Positions 13,482 through 26,744 of a stretch of 64,000 bases of DNA are shown in pieces; positions within the stretch are counted from its first letter, which is position 1, and each line of letters opens with the position of its first letter. This DNA comes from Vespa crabro. Taxonomy: Eukaryota; Arthropoda; Insecta; Hymenoptera; Vespidae. A program made the position numbers and the translations under genes. The notes beneath the pieces were generated by a model. It was not told the origin of the DNA. It did not search any database and saw only the letters and a program-made list of their open reading frames with translations. The DNA lies in assembly GCF_910589235.1 (NCBI RefSeq), contig NC_060959.1:248001-312000 (forward strand), read 5' to 3'.

Positions 13482-14740
13482 AAGAATATAACGTTTTTAC
13501 TATGTTTAAATACGCGTTTTCGTATGATAATTGTCGAAAAACATAATCGACGTACGTGAATTTCGGTATATGCGAAGATAAAATCGTGAAATCTTTAATA
13601 ATACTCGTGCCAAAGTTAGAAAAATGTTACGAATCGATTCAGAACATTGCATTTCATAAGATCAAACATCTGTTTTATATTGGAATCAATGTTTTTAACA
13701 TTCTTTCATATCGTATATACGATTTTTCGCTCATATACGCGTATCGTCGAATAACGAAAACTTGAAATCTAGTTCAATTTCATTGATTTTATATTCTATC
13801 GATTCAGAGTAAAGAATATAACAAGAATATAAAGTTTTTACTATGTTTAAATACGCGTTTTCATATGATAATTTTCGAAAAACGTAATCGACATACGCGA
13901 ATTTCGGTATAAGCGAAGCTAAAATCGAGAAATCTTTAATAATACTTGTGCCACAGTTAGAAAAATGTTACCAATCGATTCAGAACATTGCATTTCATAA
14001 GATCAAACATCTATTTTATTTTGGAATTAAAGTTTTTATCATTCTTTCATATCGTATATGATTTTTCGCTCATATACGCGTATCGTCGAAAAACGAAAAC
14101 TTGAAATCTCGTTCAATTTCATTGATTTTATATTCTATCGATGCAGAATAAAGAATATAACGTTTTTACTATGTTTAAATACGCGATTTCATATGATAAT
14201 TGTCGAAAAACGTAATCGACATACGCGAATTTCGGTATATGCGAAGGTAAAATCGTGAAATCTTTAATAATACTTGTGCCACAGTTAGAAGAATGTTACC
14301 AATCGATTCAGAACATTGCATTTTATAATATCAAACATTTATTTTATATTGGAATCAAAGTTTTTAACATTCTTTCATATCGTATGTACGATTTTTCGCT
14401 CATATACGCGTATCGTCGAAAAACGAAAACTTGAAATCTCGTTCAATTTCATTGATTTTAAATTCTATCGATTCAGAGTAAAGAATATAACAAGAATATA
14501 TCGTTTTTACTACGTTTAAATACGCGTTTTCATATGATAATTGTCGAATAACGTAATCGACATACGCGAATTTCGGTATATGCGAAGATAAAATCGTGAA
14601 ATCTTTAATAATACTTGTACCACAGTTAGAAAAATGTTACCATTCGATTCAGAACATTACATTTCATCAGATCAAACATCTATTTTATATTCGAATTAAA
14701 GTTTATAACATTCTTTCATATCGTATATACGATATTTCGC
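13482..14740 (+). repeat. Second copy of 10781-11800, with flanking units
   Basis: This is the partner of the 2701-bp lag repeat. It includes a 328-bp unit ending near 14160. The last unit, to 14740, begins the AAATACGCATGTCGTCG variant that opens the next large duplication. No non-satellite sequence is seen. Confidence 0.82.
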
Positions 14741-17635
14741 TCAAATACGCATGTCGTCGAAAAACGAAGACTTGAATTCTCGTTCAATTTCATTGATTTT
14801 ATATTCTATCGATTCAGAGTAAAGAATATAACAAGAATATAACGTTTTTACTATGTTTAAATACGCGTTTTCGTATGATAATTGTCGAAAAACGTAATCG
14901 ACATACGGGAATTTCGGTATATGCGAAGATAGAATCGTGAAATCATTAATAATACTTGTGCCACAGTTTGAGAAATGTAACCAATCGATTCAGAACATTG
15001 CATTTCAACAGATTAAATATCTATATTATATTGGAATCAAAGTTCTTAACTTTCTTTCATATCGTATGTACGATTTTTCGCTCATATACGCGTATCGTCG
15101 TAAAACGAAAAGTTGAAATCTCGTTCAATTTCTTTGATTTTATATTCTATCGATTCAGAGTAAAGAATATAACAAGAATATAAAGTTTTTACTATGTTTA
15201 AATACGCGTTTTCGTATGATAATTGTCGAAAAACTTAATCGACATACGCGAATTTCGGTATATGCGAAGATAAAATCGTGAAATCTTTAATAATACTTGT
15301 GCCACAGTTAGAAGAATGTTACCATTCGATTCAGAACATTGCATTTCATCAGATCAAACATCTATTTTATATTCGAATTAAAGTTTTTAACATTCATTCA
15401 TGTCGTATAACCGATTTTTCGCTCATATACGCATATCGTCGAAAAACGAATACTTGAAATCTCGTTCAATTTCATTGATTTTATATTCTATCGATCCAGA
15501 GTAAAGTATATAACAAGAATATAACGTTTTTACTATGTATAAAAACGCGTTTTCATATGATAATTGTCGAAAAATGTAATCGACATTCGCGAATTTCGGT
15601 ATATGCGAAGATAAAATCATGAAATCTTTAATGATACTTGTGCCACAGTTAGAAAAATGTAACCAATTGATTCAGAACATTGCATTTCACAAGATCAAAC
15701 ATCTATTTTATATTGGAATTAAAGATTTTATCATTCTTTCATATCGTATATGATTTTTCGCTCATATACGCGTATCGTCGAAAAACGAAAACTTGAAATC
15801 TCGTTCAATTTCTTTGATATTATATTCTATCGATGCAGAATAATGAATATAACGTTTTTACTATGTTTAAATACGCGTTTTCATATGATAATTGTCGAAA
15901 AACGTAATCGACATACGCGAATTTCGGTATATGCGAAGATAAAATCGTGAAATCTTTAATAATACTTCTGCCACAGTTAGAAAAATGTTACCAATCGATT
16001 CAGAACAATGCATTTCATAAGATTGAACATCTATATTATATTGGAATCAAAGTTCTTAACTTTCTTTCATATCGTATATACGATTTTTCGCTCATATACG
16101 CGTATCGTCGAAAAACGAAAACTTGAAATCTCGTTCAATTACATTGATTTTATATTCTATCGATGCAGAATAAAGAATATAACAAGAATATAACGTTTTT
16201 ACAATGTTTAAATACGCGTTTTCATATGATAATTGTCGAAAAACGTAATCGACATACGCGAATTTCTGTATATGCGAAGATAATATCGGGAAATCATTAA
16301 TATTACTTGTGCCACAGTTAGAGAAATGTTACCAATCGATTCAGAACATTGCATTTCATAAGATCATACATCTATATTATATTGGAATCAAAGTTTTTAA
16401 CTTTCTTTCATATCGTATATACGATTTTTCGCTCATATACTCGTGTCGTCGAAAAACGAAAACTTGAAACCTCGTTCAATTTCATTGATTTTATATTCTA
16501 TCGATTCAGAGTAAAGAATATAAGGTTTTTACTATATTTAAATACGCGTTTTCATATGATAATTGTCGAAAAACGTAATCGACATACGCGAATTTCGGTA
16601 TATGTGAAGATGAAATCGTGAAATCTTTAATAATACTTGTGCCACAGATGGAAAAATGTTACCAATCGATTCAGAACATTGCCTTTCATAAGATTAAACA
16701 TCTATATTATATTGGAATCAAAGTTTTTAACTTTCTTTCATATCGTATATACGATTTTTCGCTCATATACACGTCTCGTCGAAAAACGAAAACTTGAAAT
16801 CTCGTTCATTATCATTGATTTTATATTCTATCGATGCTGAATAAAGAATATAACAAGAATATAACGTTTTTAATATGTTTAAATACGCGTTTTCATAAGA
16901 TAATTGTCGAATAACGTAATCGACATACGCGAATTTCGGTATATGCGAAGATAAAATCGTGAAATCTTTAATAATACTTGTGCCACAGTTAGAAGATTGT
17001 TACCATTCGAGTCAGAACATTGCATTTCATCAGATCAAACATCTATTTTATATTCGAATTAAAGTTTTTAACATTCTTTCATATCGTATATACGATTTTT
17101 CGCTCATATACGCATATCGTCGAAAAACGAAAACTTGAAATCTCGTTCAATTTCAATGATTTTATATTCTAACGATTCACAGTAAAGAATATAACAAGAA
17201 TATATCGTTTTTACTACGTTTAAATACGCGTTTTCATATGATAATTGCCGAAAAACGTAATCGACCTACGCGAATTTCGGTATAAGCGAAGATAAAATCG
17301 TGAAATATTTAATAATACTTGTTCCACAGTTAGAAAAATGTTACCAATCGATTCAGAACATTGCATTTCACAAGATCAAAACATCTATTTTATATTGGAA
17401 TTAAAGTTTTTATCAATCTTTCATATCGTATATGATTTTTCGCTCATATACGCGTATCGTCGAAAAACGAAAACTTGAAATCTCGTTCAATTTCATTGAT
17501 TTTATATTCTATCGATGCAGAATAAAGAATAAAACGTTTTTAATATGTTTAAATACGCGTTTTCATATGATAATTGTCGAAAAACGTAATCGACATACGC
17601 GAATTTCGGTTTAAGCGAAGATAAAATCGTGAAAT
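14741..17635 (+). repeat. Large duplication, left copy; matches 21155-24049
   Basis: The lag is 6414 bp, 19 units, and is constant for about 2.9 kb. Shared private variants include AAATACGCATGTCG, AATCATTAATAATAC, CAGTTTGAGAAATGTAACC, GATCCAGAGTAAAGTATAT, TTAATGATACTTGTG, AACCAATTGATTC, CTTTGATATTATATTC, GAATATAAGGTTTTTAC and CGAATTTCGGTTTAAGCG. Scattered point differences are visible, for example CTATGTATAAAAACG near 15535 against CTATGTTTAAAAACG near 21949. Both copies contain the same set of short units. Confidence 0.88.
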
Positions 17636-17960
17636 CTTTAATAATACTTGTGCCACAGTTATGAAAATGTTTCCAATCGATTCAGAACATTGCATTTCAC
17701 AAGTTCAAACATCTATTTTATATTGGAATCAAAGTATTTAACATTCTTTCATATCGTATATGATTTTTCGCTCATATACGCGTATCGTCGAAAAACGAAA
17801 ACTTGAAATCTCGTTCATTTTCATTGATTTTATATTCTATCGATGCAGAATAAAGAATATAACGTTTTTACTATGTTTAAATACGCGTTTTCATATGATA
17901 ATTGTCGAATAACGTAATCGACATGCGCGAATTTCGGTATATGCGAAGATAAAATCGTTA
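17636..17960 (+). repeat. One 328-bp monomer missing from the other copy
   Basis: Across this unit the lag between the two large copies drops from 6414 to 6086 bp, a difference of exactly 328 bp. In the right copy, near 24047, the sequence passes straight to AATCTTTAATTATCCTTCTG. One short monomer was therefore gained here or lost there. The unit carries the 2-bp palindrome deletion and a single end repeat. Confidence 0.85.
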
Positions 17961-18700
17961 AATCTTTAATTATCCTTCTGCCACAGTTAGAAAAATGTTA
18001 CCATTCGATTCAGAACATTGCATTTCTACAGATCAAACATCTATTTTATATTGGAATCACACTGTTTAACATAATTTCATATCGTATATACGATTTTTCG
18101 CTCATATACGCGTATCGTCGATAAACGAAAACTTGAAAACTCGTTCAATTTCATTGATTTCATATTCTATTGATGCAGAATAAAGAATATAAAAAGAAGA
18201 TAACGTTTTTACTATGTTTAAATTCGCGTTTGCATATGATAATTGTCGAAAAACGTAGTCGACATACGCGAATTTCGGTATATGCGAAGATAAATTCGTG
18301 AAATCTTTAATAATACTTGTGCCACAGTTAGAAAAATGTTACCAATCGATTCAGAACATTGCATTTCATAAGATCAAAACACTATTTTATATTGGAATCA
18401 AAGTTCTTAACATTCTTTCATATCCTATATAGGATTTTTCGCTCATATACGCGTATCGTCGAAAAACGAAAACTTGAAATCTCGTTCAATTTCATTGTTT
18501 TTATATTCTATCGATGCAGGATAAAGTATATAACAAGAATATAACGATTTTGCTATGTTTAAATACGCGTTTTCATATGATAATTGTCGAAAGACGTAAT
18601 CGACATACGCGAATTTCGGTATATACGAGATAAAATCGTGAAATCTTTAATAATACTTCTGCCACAGTTAGAAAAATGTTACCAATCGATTCAGAACGTT
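17961..18700 (+). repeat. Continuation of the large duplication, lag 6086 bp
   Basis: The partner is 24047-24786. Shared variants include TTAATTATCCTTCTG, CATTTCTACAG, TTGGAATCACAC, AACATAATTTC, CATATTCTATTGATG, AAATTCGCGTTTGCATATG, GTAGTCGAC and CATATCCTATATAGG. The match fades near 18700, where this copy has AGAACGTTGC and AACATGTATTTTATATTGG while the other has the common forms. Confidence 0.85.
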
Positions 18701-19380
18701 GCATTTCATAAGATCAAACATGTATTTTATATTGGTATCAAAGTTTTTAAAATTCTTTCATATCGTATGTACGATTTTTCGCTCATATACGCGTATCGTC
18801 GAAAAACGAAAAGTTGAAATCTCGTTCAATTTCATTGATTTTAAATTCTATCGATGCAGAATAAATTATATCAAGAATATAACGTTTTTACTATGTTTAA
18901 ATACGCGTTTTCATGTGATAATTTTCGAAAATAGTAACGACATACGCGAATTTCGGTATATGCGAAAATTAAATCGTGAATTCTTTAATAATACTTGAGC
19001 CACAATTAGAAAAATGTTAACAATCGATTCAGAACATTGCATTTCATAAGATCAAACATCTATTTTATATTGGATTCAAAGTTTTTAACATTCTTTCATA
19101 TCGTATATACGATTTTTCGCTCATATACGCGTATCGTTGAAAAACGAAAATTTGAAATCTCGTTCAATTTCAATGATTTTATATTCTATCGATGCAGTAT
19201 AAAGAATATAACCAGAATGTAACATTTTTACTATGATTAAATAAGCGTTTTCATATGATAATTGTCGAAAAACGTGATCGATATACGCGAATTTCGGTAT
19301 ATGCGAAAATTTAATCGTGAAATCTTTTATAATACTTGTGCCACAGTTAGAGAAATGTTTTCCAATCGATTCAGAACATT
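18701..19380 (+). repeat. Two monomers absent from the other copy
   Basis: The lag changes from 6086 to 5406 bp over this stretch, so two units present here have no partner on the right. Private variants are AATAAATTATATCAAG, ATGTGATAATTTTC, TATTGGATTCAAAG and AATGTAACATTTTTAC. Similar units occur near 29860-30490 and 34266-34895, which share the AATAAATTAT and GGATTCAAAG forms. Confidence 0.8.
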
Positions 19381-19990
19381 CCATTTCATAAGATCAAACA
19401 TTTATTTTATATTGGAATCAAAGTTTTTAACATTTTTTCATATCGTATATGATTTTTCGCTCATATACGCGTATCGTCGAAAAACGAATACTTGAAATCT
19501 CGTTCAATTTCATTGATTTTATATTTTATCGATGCAGAATAAGGAATATAACAAGATTGTAACATTTTTACTATGTTTAAATACGCGTTTTCATATGATA
19601 ATTGTCGACAAACGTAAATGACATACGCGAATTTCGGTATATGCGGAGATGAAAGCGTGAAATCTTTAATAATACTTGTGCCACAGTTAGAAAAATTTTA
19701 CCAATCGATTCAGAACATTGCATTTATTAAGATCAAAGATCTATTTTATATTGGAATCAATGTTTTTAACATTCTTTCATATCGAATATACGATTTTGTG
19801 CTCATATACGGGAATCGACGAAAAACGAAAAGTTGAAATCTTGTTCAATGTCATTGATTTTATATTCTATCGATGCAGAATAAGGAATATAACAAGAATA
19901 TAACGTTTTTACTATGATTAAATACGCGTTATCATATCATAATTGTCGAAAAACTTAATCGACATACGCGAATTTCGGTATATGCGAAGA
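19381..19990 (+). repeat. Continuation of the large duplication, lag 5406 bp
   Basis: The partner is about 24787-25400. Shared private variants are TTTAACATTTTTTC, a broken palindrome (CGTATATGAT) without loss of the 11-bp end repeat, ATATTTTATCG, ATGCGGAGATGAAAGCG, GATTTTGTGC, ATATACGGGAATCGACG, TTCAATGTCATTG and CGTTATCATATCATAATTG. It is one of the better examples of the 339-bp length form. Confidence 0.82.
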
Positions 19991-21154
19991 TAAAATCTTG
20001 AAAACTTTAATAATACTTGTGCCACAGTTAGAAAATTGTTACCAATCGATTCAGAACATTGCATTTCATCAGATCGAAAACCTATTTTATATTGAAATCA
20101 AAGTTTTTATCATTCTTTCATATCGTATATACGATTTTTCGCTCATATACGCGTATCGTCGAAAAACGAAAAGTTACAATCTCGTTCAATTTCAATGATT
20201 TTAAATTCTATCGATGCAGAATAAAGAATATAAATAGAATGTAACATTTTTACTATGTTTTAATACGCCTTTTAATATGTTAATTGTCGAAAAACCTAAT
20301 CGACATACGCGAATTTCGTTATATGCGGAGATGAAATCGTGAAATCTTTAATAATACTTGTGCCACAGTTAGAAAAATGTTACCAATCGTTTCAGAATAT
20401 TGCATTTCATCAAATCAAACATCTATTTTATATTGGAATCACAGTTTTTAACATACTTTCATATCGTATATAAGATTTTTCGCTCATATACGCGTATCGT
20501 CGAAAAACGAAAGGTTGAAATCTCGTTCAATTTCATTGATTTTATATTCTATCGATGCAGAATAAAGACTATAACAATAATATAACGTTTTTACTATGTT
20601 TAAATACGCGTTTTCATATGATAATTTTCGAAAAACGTAATCGACATATGCGAATTACGGTATATGCGAAGATAAGATCGTGAAATCTTTAATAATACTT
20701 GTGCCACAGTTAGAGAAATGTTTCCAATCGATTCAGAACATTGCATTTCATAAGATCAAACATATATTTTAAATTGGAATCAAAGTTTTTAACATTCTTT
20801 CATATCGTATATACGATTTTTCGCTCATATACGCGTATCGTCGAAAAACGAAAACTTGAAATCTCGTTCAATTTCATTGATTTTATATTCTATCGATGCA
20901 GAATAAAGAATATAATGTATTTACTATGTTTAAATACGCGTTTTCAAATGATAATTGTCGAATAACGTAATCGACATACGCGAATTTCGGTATATGCGAA
21001 GATAAAATCGTGAAATCTTTAATAATACTTGTACCAAAGTTAGAAAAATGTTAACAATCGATTCAGAACATTGCATTTCATAAGATCAAACATCTATTTT
21101 ATATTGGAATCAAAGTTTTTAACATTCTTTCATATCGTATATACGATTTTTCGC
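19991..21154 (+). repeat. Diverged monomers before the right copy
   Basis: Three to four satellite units. 20333-20690 carries TCAGAATATTGC, GGAATCACAG, AAAGGTTGAAATC and GACTATAACAATAATATAAC, shared with 26120-26430 and 27790-28100. The unit ending near 20915 has lost one 11-bp end repeat while keeping the intact palindrome. No other sequence class is present. Confidence 0.83.
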
Positions 21155-24100
21155 TCAAATACGCATGTCGTCGAAAAACGAAAACTTGAATTCTCGTTCA
21201 ATTTCATTGATTTTATATTCTATCGATTCAGAGTAAAGAATATAACAAGAATATAACGTTTTTACTATGTTTAAATACGCGTTTTCGTATGATAATTGTC
21301 GAAAAACGTAATCGACATACGCGAATTTCGGTATATGCGAAGATAGAATCGTGAAATCATTAATAATACTTGTGCCACAGTTTGAGAAATGTAACCAATC
21401 GATTCAGAACATTGCATTTCAAAAGATTAAATATCTATATTATATTGGAATCAAAGTTCTTAACTTTCTTTCATTTCGTATATACGATTTTTCGCACATA
21501 TACGCGTATCGTCGAAAAACGAAAAGTTGAAATCTCGTTCAATTTCTTTGATTTTCTATTCTATCGATTCAGAGTAAAGAATATAACAAGAATATAAAGT
21601 TTTTACTATGTTTAAATACGCGTTTTCGTATGATAATTGTCGAAAAACTTAATCGACATACGCGAATTTCGGTATATGCGAAGATAAAATCGTGAAATCT
21701 TTAATAATACTTGTGCCACAGTTAGAAGAATGTTACCATTCGATTCAGAACATTGCATTTCATCAGATCAAACATCTATTTTATATTCGAATTAAAGTTT
21801 TTATCATTCATTCATATCGTATAACCGATTTTTCGCTCATATACGCATATCGTCGAAAAACGAAAACTTGAAATCTCGTTCAATTTCATTGATTTTATAT
21901 TCTATCGATCCAGAGTAAAGTATATAACAAGAATATAACGTTTTTACTATGTTTAAAAACGCGTTTTCATATGATAATTGTCGAAAAATGTAATCGACAT
22001 TCGCGAATTTCGGTATATGCGAAGATAAAATCATGAAATCTTTAATGATACTTGTGCCACAGTTAGAAAAATGTAACCAATTGATTCAGAACATTGCATT
22101 TCACAAGATCAAACATCTATTTTATATTGGAATTAAAGTTTTTATCATTCTTTCATATCGTATATGATTTTTCGCTCATATACGCGTATCGTCGAAAAAC
22201 GAAAACTTGAAATCTCGTTCAATTTCTTTGATATTATATTCTATCGATGCAGAATAATGAATATAACGTTTTTACTATGTTTAAATACGCGTTTTCATAT
22301 GATAATTGTCGAAAAACGTAATCGACATACGCGAATTTCGGTATATGCGAAGATAAAATCGTGAAATCTTTAATAATACTTCTGCCACAGTTAGAAAAAT
22401 GTTACCAATCGATTCAGAACAATGCATTTCATAAGATTAAACATCTATATTATATTGGAATCAAAGTTCTTAACTTTCTTTCATATCGTATATACGATTT
22501 TTCGCTCATATACGCGTATCGTCGAAAAACAAAAACTTGAAATCTCGTTCAATTACATTGATTTTATCTTCTATCGATGCAGAATAAAGAATATAACAAG
22601 AATATAACGTTTTTACTATGTTTGAATACGCGTTTTCATATGATAATTTTCGAAAAACGTAATCGACATACGCGAATTTCTGTATACGCGAAGATAATAT
22701 CGGGAAATCATTAATAATACTTGTGCCACAGTTAGAGAAATGTTACCAATCGATTCAGAACATTGCGTTTCATAAGATCAAACATCTATATTATATTGGA
22801 ATCAAAGTTTTTAACTTTCTTTCATATCGTATATACGATTTTTCGCTCATATACTCGTGTCGTCGAAAAACGAAAACTTGAAACATCGTTCAATTTCATT
22901 GATTTTATATTCTATCGATTCAGAGTAAAGAATATAAGGTTTTTACTATATTTAAATACGCGATTTCATATGATAATTGTCGAAAAACGTAATCGACATA
23001 CGCGAATTTCGGTATATGTGAAGATAAAATCGTGAAATCTTTAATAATACTTGTGCCACAGTTGGAAAAATGTTACCAATCGATTCAGAACATTGCATTT
23101 CATAAGATTAAACATCTATATTATATTGGAATCAAAGTTTTTAACTTTCTTTCATATCGTATATACGATTTTTCGCTCATATACGCGTCTCGTCGAAAAA
23201 CGAAAACTTGAAATCTCGTTCATTTTCATTGATTTTATATTCTATCGATGCTGAATAAAGAATATAACAAGAATATAACGTTTTTACTATGTTTAAATAC
23301 GCGTTTTCATAAGATAATTGTCGAATAACGTAATCGACATACGCGAATTTCGGTATATGCGAAGATAAAATCGTGAAATCTTTAATAATACTTGTGCCAC
23401 AGTTAGAAGATTGTTACCATTCGATTCAGAACATTGCATTTCATCAGATCAAACATCTATTTTATATTCGAATTAAAGTTTTTAACATTCTTTCATATCG
23501 CATATACGATTTTTCGCTCATATACGCATATCGTCGAAAAACGAAAACTTGAAATCTCGTTCAATTTCATTGATTTTATACTCTAACGATTCATAGTAAA
23601 GAATATAACAAGAATATATCGTTTTTACTACGTTTAAATACGCGTTTTCATATGATAATTGCCGAAAAACGTAATCGACCTACGCGAATTTCGGTATAAG
23701 CGAAGATAAAATCGTGAAATCTTTAATAATACTTGTTACACAGTTAGAAAAATGTTACCAATCGATTCAGAAGATTGCATTTCACAAGATCAAATCATCT
23801 ATTTTATATTGGAATTAAAGTTTTTATCATTCTTTCATATCGTATATGATTTTTCGCTCATATACGCGTATCGTCGAAAAACGAAAACTTGAAATCTCGT
23901 TCAATTTCATTGATTTTATATTCCATCGATGCAGAATAAAGAATAAAACGTTTTTACTGTGTTTAAATACGCGTTTTCATATGATAATTGTCGAAAAACG
24001 TAATCGACATACGCGAATTTCGGTTTAAGCGAAGATAAAATCGTGAAATCTTTAATTATCCTTCTGCCACAGTTAGAAAAATGTTACCATTCGATTCAGA

Positions 24101-25400
24101 ACATTGCATTTCTACAGATCAAACATCTATTTTATATTGGAATCACACTTTTTAACATAATTTCATATCGTATATACGATTTTTCGCTCATATACGCGTA
24201 TCGTCGATAAACGAAAACTTGAAAACTCGTTCAATTTCATTGATTTCATATTCTATTGATGCAGAATAAAGAATATAAAAAGAATATAACGTTTTTACTA
24301 TGTTTAAATTCGCGTTTGCATATGATAATTGTCGAAAAACGTAGTCGACATACGCGAATTTCGGTATATGCGAAGATAAAATCGTGAAATCTTTAATAAT
24401 ACTTGTGCCACAGTTAGAAAAATGTTACCAATCGATTCAGAACATTGCAATTCATAAGATCAAAACTCTATTTTATATTGGAATCAAAGTTCTTAACATT
24501 CTTTCATATCCTATATAGGATTTTTCGCTCATATACGCGTATCGTCGAAAAACGAAAACTTGAAATCTCGTTCAATTTCATTGTTTTTATATTCTATCGA
24601 TGCAGGATAAAGAATATAACAAGAATATAACGATTTTGCTATGTTTAAATACGCGTTTTCATATGATAATTGTCGAAAGACGTAATCGACATACGCGAAT
24701 TTCGGTATATACGAGATAAAATCGTGAAATCTTTAATAATACTTCTGCCACAGTTAGAAAAATGTTACCAATCGATTCAGAACATTGCATTTCATAAGAT
24801 CAAACATCTATTTTATATTGGAATCAAAGTTTTTAACATTTTTTCATATCGTATATGATTTTTCGCTCATATACGCGTATCGTCGAAAAACGAATACTTG
24901 AAATCTCGTTCAATTTCATTGATTTTATATTTTATCGATGCAGAATAAAGAAAATAACAAGAATATAACGTTTTTACTATTATTAAATACGCGTTTTCAT
25001 ATGATAATTGTCCACAAACGTAATTGACATACGCGAATTTCGGTATATGCGGAGATGAAAGCGTGAAATCTTTAATATTACTTGTGCCACAGTTAGAAAA
25101 ATTTTACCAATCGATTCAGAACATTGCATTTCATAAGATCAAAGATCTATTTTATATTGGAATCAATGTTTTTAACATTCTTTCATATCGAATATACGAT
25201 TTTGTGCTCATATACGGGAATCGACGAAAAACGAAAAGTTGAAATCTTGTTCAATGTCATTGATTTTATATTCTATCGATGCAGAATAAGGAATATAACA
25301 AGAATATAACGTTTTTACTATGATTAAATACGCGTTATCATATCATAATTGTCGAAAAACTTAATCGACATACGCGAATTTCGGTATATGCGAAGATAAA
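21155..25400 (+). repeat. Right copy of the 6.4-kb-lag duplication
   Basis: This is the partner of 14741-19990 with lags of 6414, 6086 and 5406 bp in turn. It is shorter by one 328-bp unit and by two further units. Order and type of the remaining units are the same. The stepwise loss shows that whole monomers were removed or added after duplication, always in register. Confidence 0.87.
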
Positions 25401-26744
25401 ATCTTGATAACTTTAAAAATACTTGTGCCACAGTTACAAAAATATTACCAATCGATTCAGAACATTGCATTTCATAAGATCAAACATCTATTTTATATTG
25501 GAATCAAAGTTTTTAACATTTTTTCATATCGTATATGATTTTTCGCTCATATACGCGTATCGTCGAAAAACGAATACTTGAAATCTCGTTCAATTTCATT
25601 GATTTTATATTTTATCGATGCAGAATAAAGAATATAACAAGATTGTAACATTTTTACTATGTTTAAATACGCGTTTTCATATGATAATTGTCGAAAAACC
25701 TAATCGACATACGCGAATTTCGGTATATGCGAAGTTAAAATCGTGAAATCTTTAATAATACTTGTGCCACAATTAGAAAAATGTTACCAATCGTTTCAGA
25801 ACATTGCATTTCATCAGATTAAACATCTATTTTATATTGGAATCAAAGTTTTTAACATTCTTTCATATCGTATATACGATTTTTCGCTCATATACGCGTA
25901 TCGTCGAAAAACGAAAAGTTGAATTCTCGTTCAATTTCATTGATTTTATATTCTATCGATGCTGAATAAAGAAAATAACAAGAATAAAACGTTTTTACTA
26001 TTATTAAATACGCGTTTTCATATGATAATTGTCGACAAACGTAATTGACATACGCGTATTTCGGTATATGCGGAGATGAAAGCGTGAAATCTTTAATAAT
26101 ACTTGTGCCACAGTTAGAAAAATGTTACCAATCGTTTCAGAATATTGCATTTCATCAGAACAAACATCTATTTTATATTGGAATCACAGTATTTAACATA
26201 CTTTCATATCGTATATACGATTTTTCGCTCATATACGCGTATCGTCGAAAAACGAAAGGTTGAAATCTCGTTCAATTTCATTGATTTTATATTCTATCGA
26301 TGCAGAATAAAGACTATAACAATAATATAACGTTTTTACTATGTTTAAATACGCGTTTTCATATGATAATTTTCGAAAAACGTAATCGACATACGCGAAT
26401 TACGGTATATGCGAAGATAAGATCGTGAAATCTTTAATAATACTTGTGCCACAGTCAGAGAAATGTTTCCAATCGATTCAGAACATTGCATTTCATAAGA
26501 TTAAACATCTATTATATATTGGAATCAAAGTATTAACATTCTTTCATATCGTATTTACGAAATTTCGCTCATATACGCTTATCGTCGAAAAACGAAAACT
26601 TGAAATCTCATTCAATTTCATTGATTTTATATTCTATCGATGCAGAATAAACAATATAACGTTTTTACTATGATTAAATACGCGTTTTCATATGATAATT
26701 CTCGAAAAACGTAATCGACATACGCGAATTTCGGTATATGCGAA
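25401..26744 (+). repeat. Monomer block; part matches 27562-28252
   Basis: The stretch from about 25880 to 26570 corresponds to 27562-28252 at a lag of 1682 bp (5 units), sharing GATGCTGAATAAAG, ACTATTATTAAATACGCG, ATGCGGAGATGAAAGCG, TCAGAATATTGC, AAAGGTTGAAATC, CACAGTCAG and AAAGTATTAACATTC. One unit in 26500-26660 carries ATATATTGG and CGTATTTACG, so its palindrome is disrupted by substitution. Confidence 0.82.

Noticed and set aside
15423..15620. Minus-strand frames of 65-87 codons (15423-15620, 19121-19384, 21837-22034, 61233-61466, 63616-63849)
   Set aside because: They lie across monomer junctions, occur in matching places of duplicated blocks, and overlap the same satellite landmarks. 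No recognisable domain or start context.
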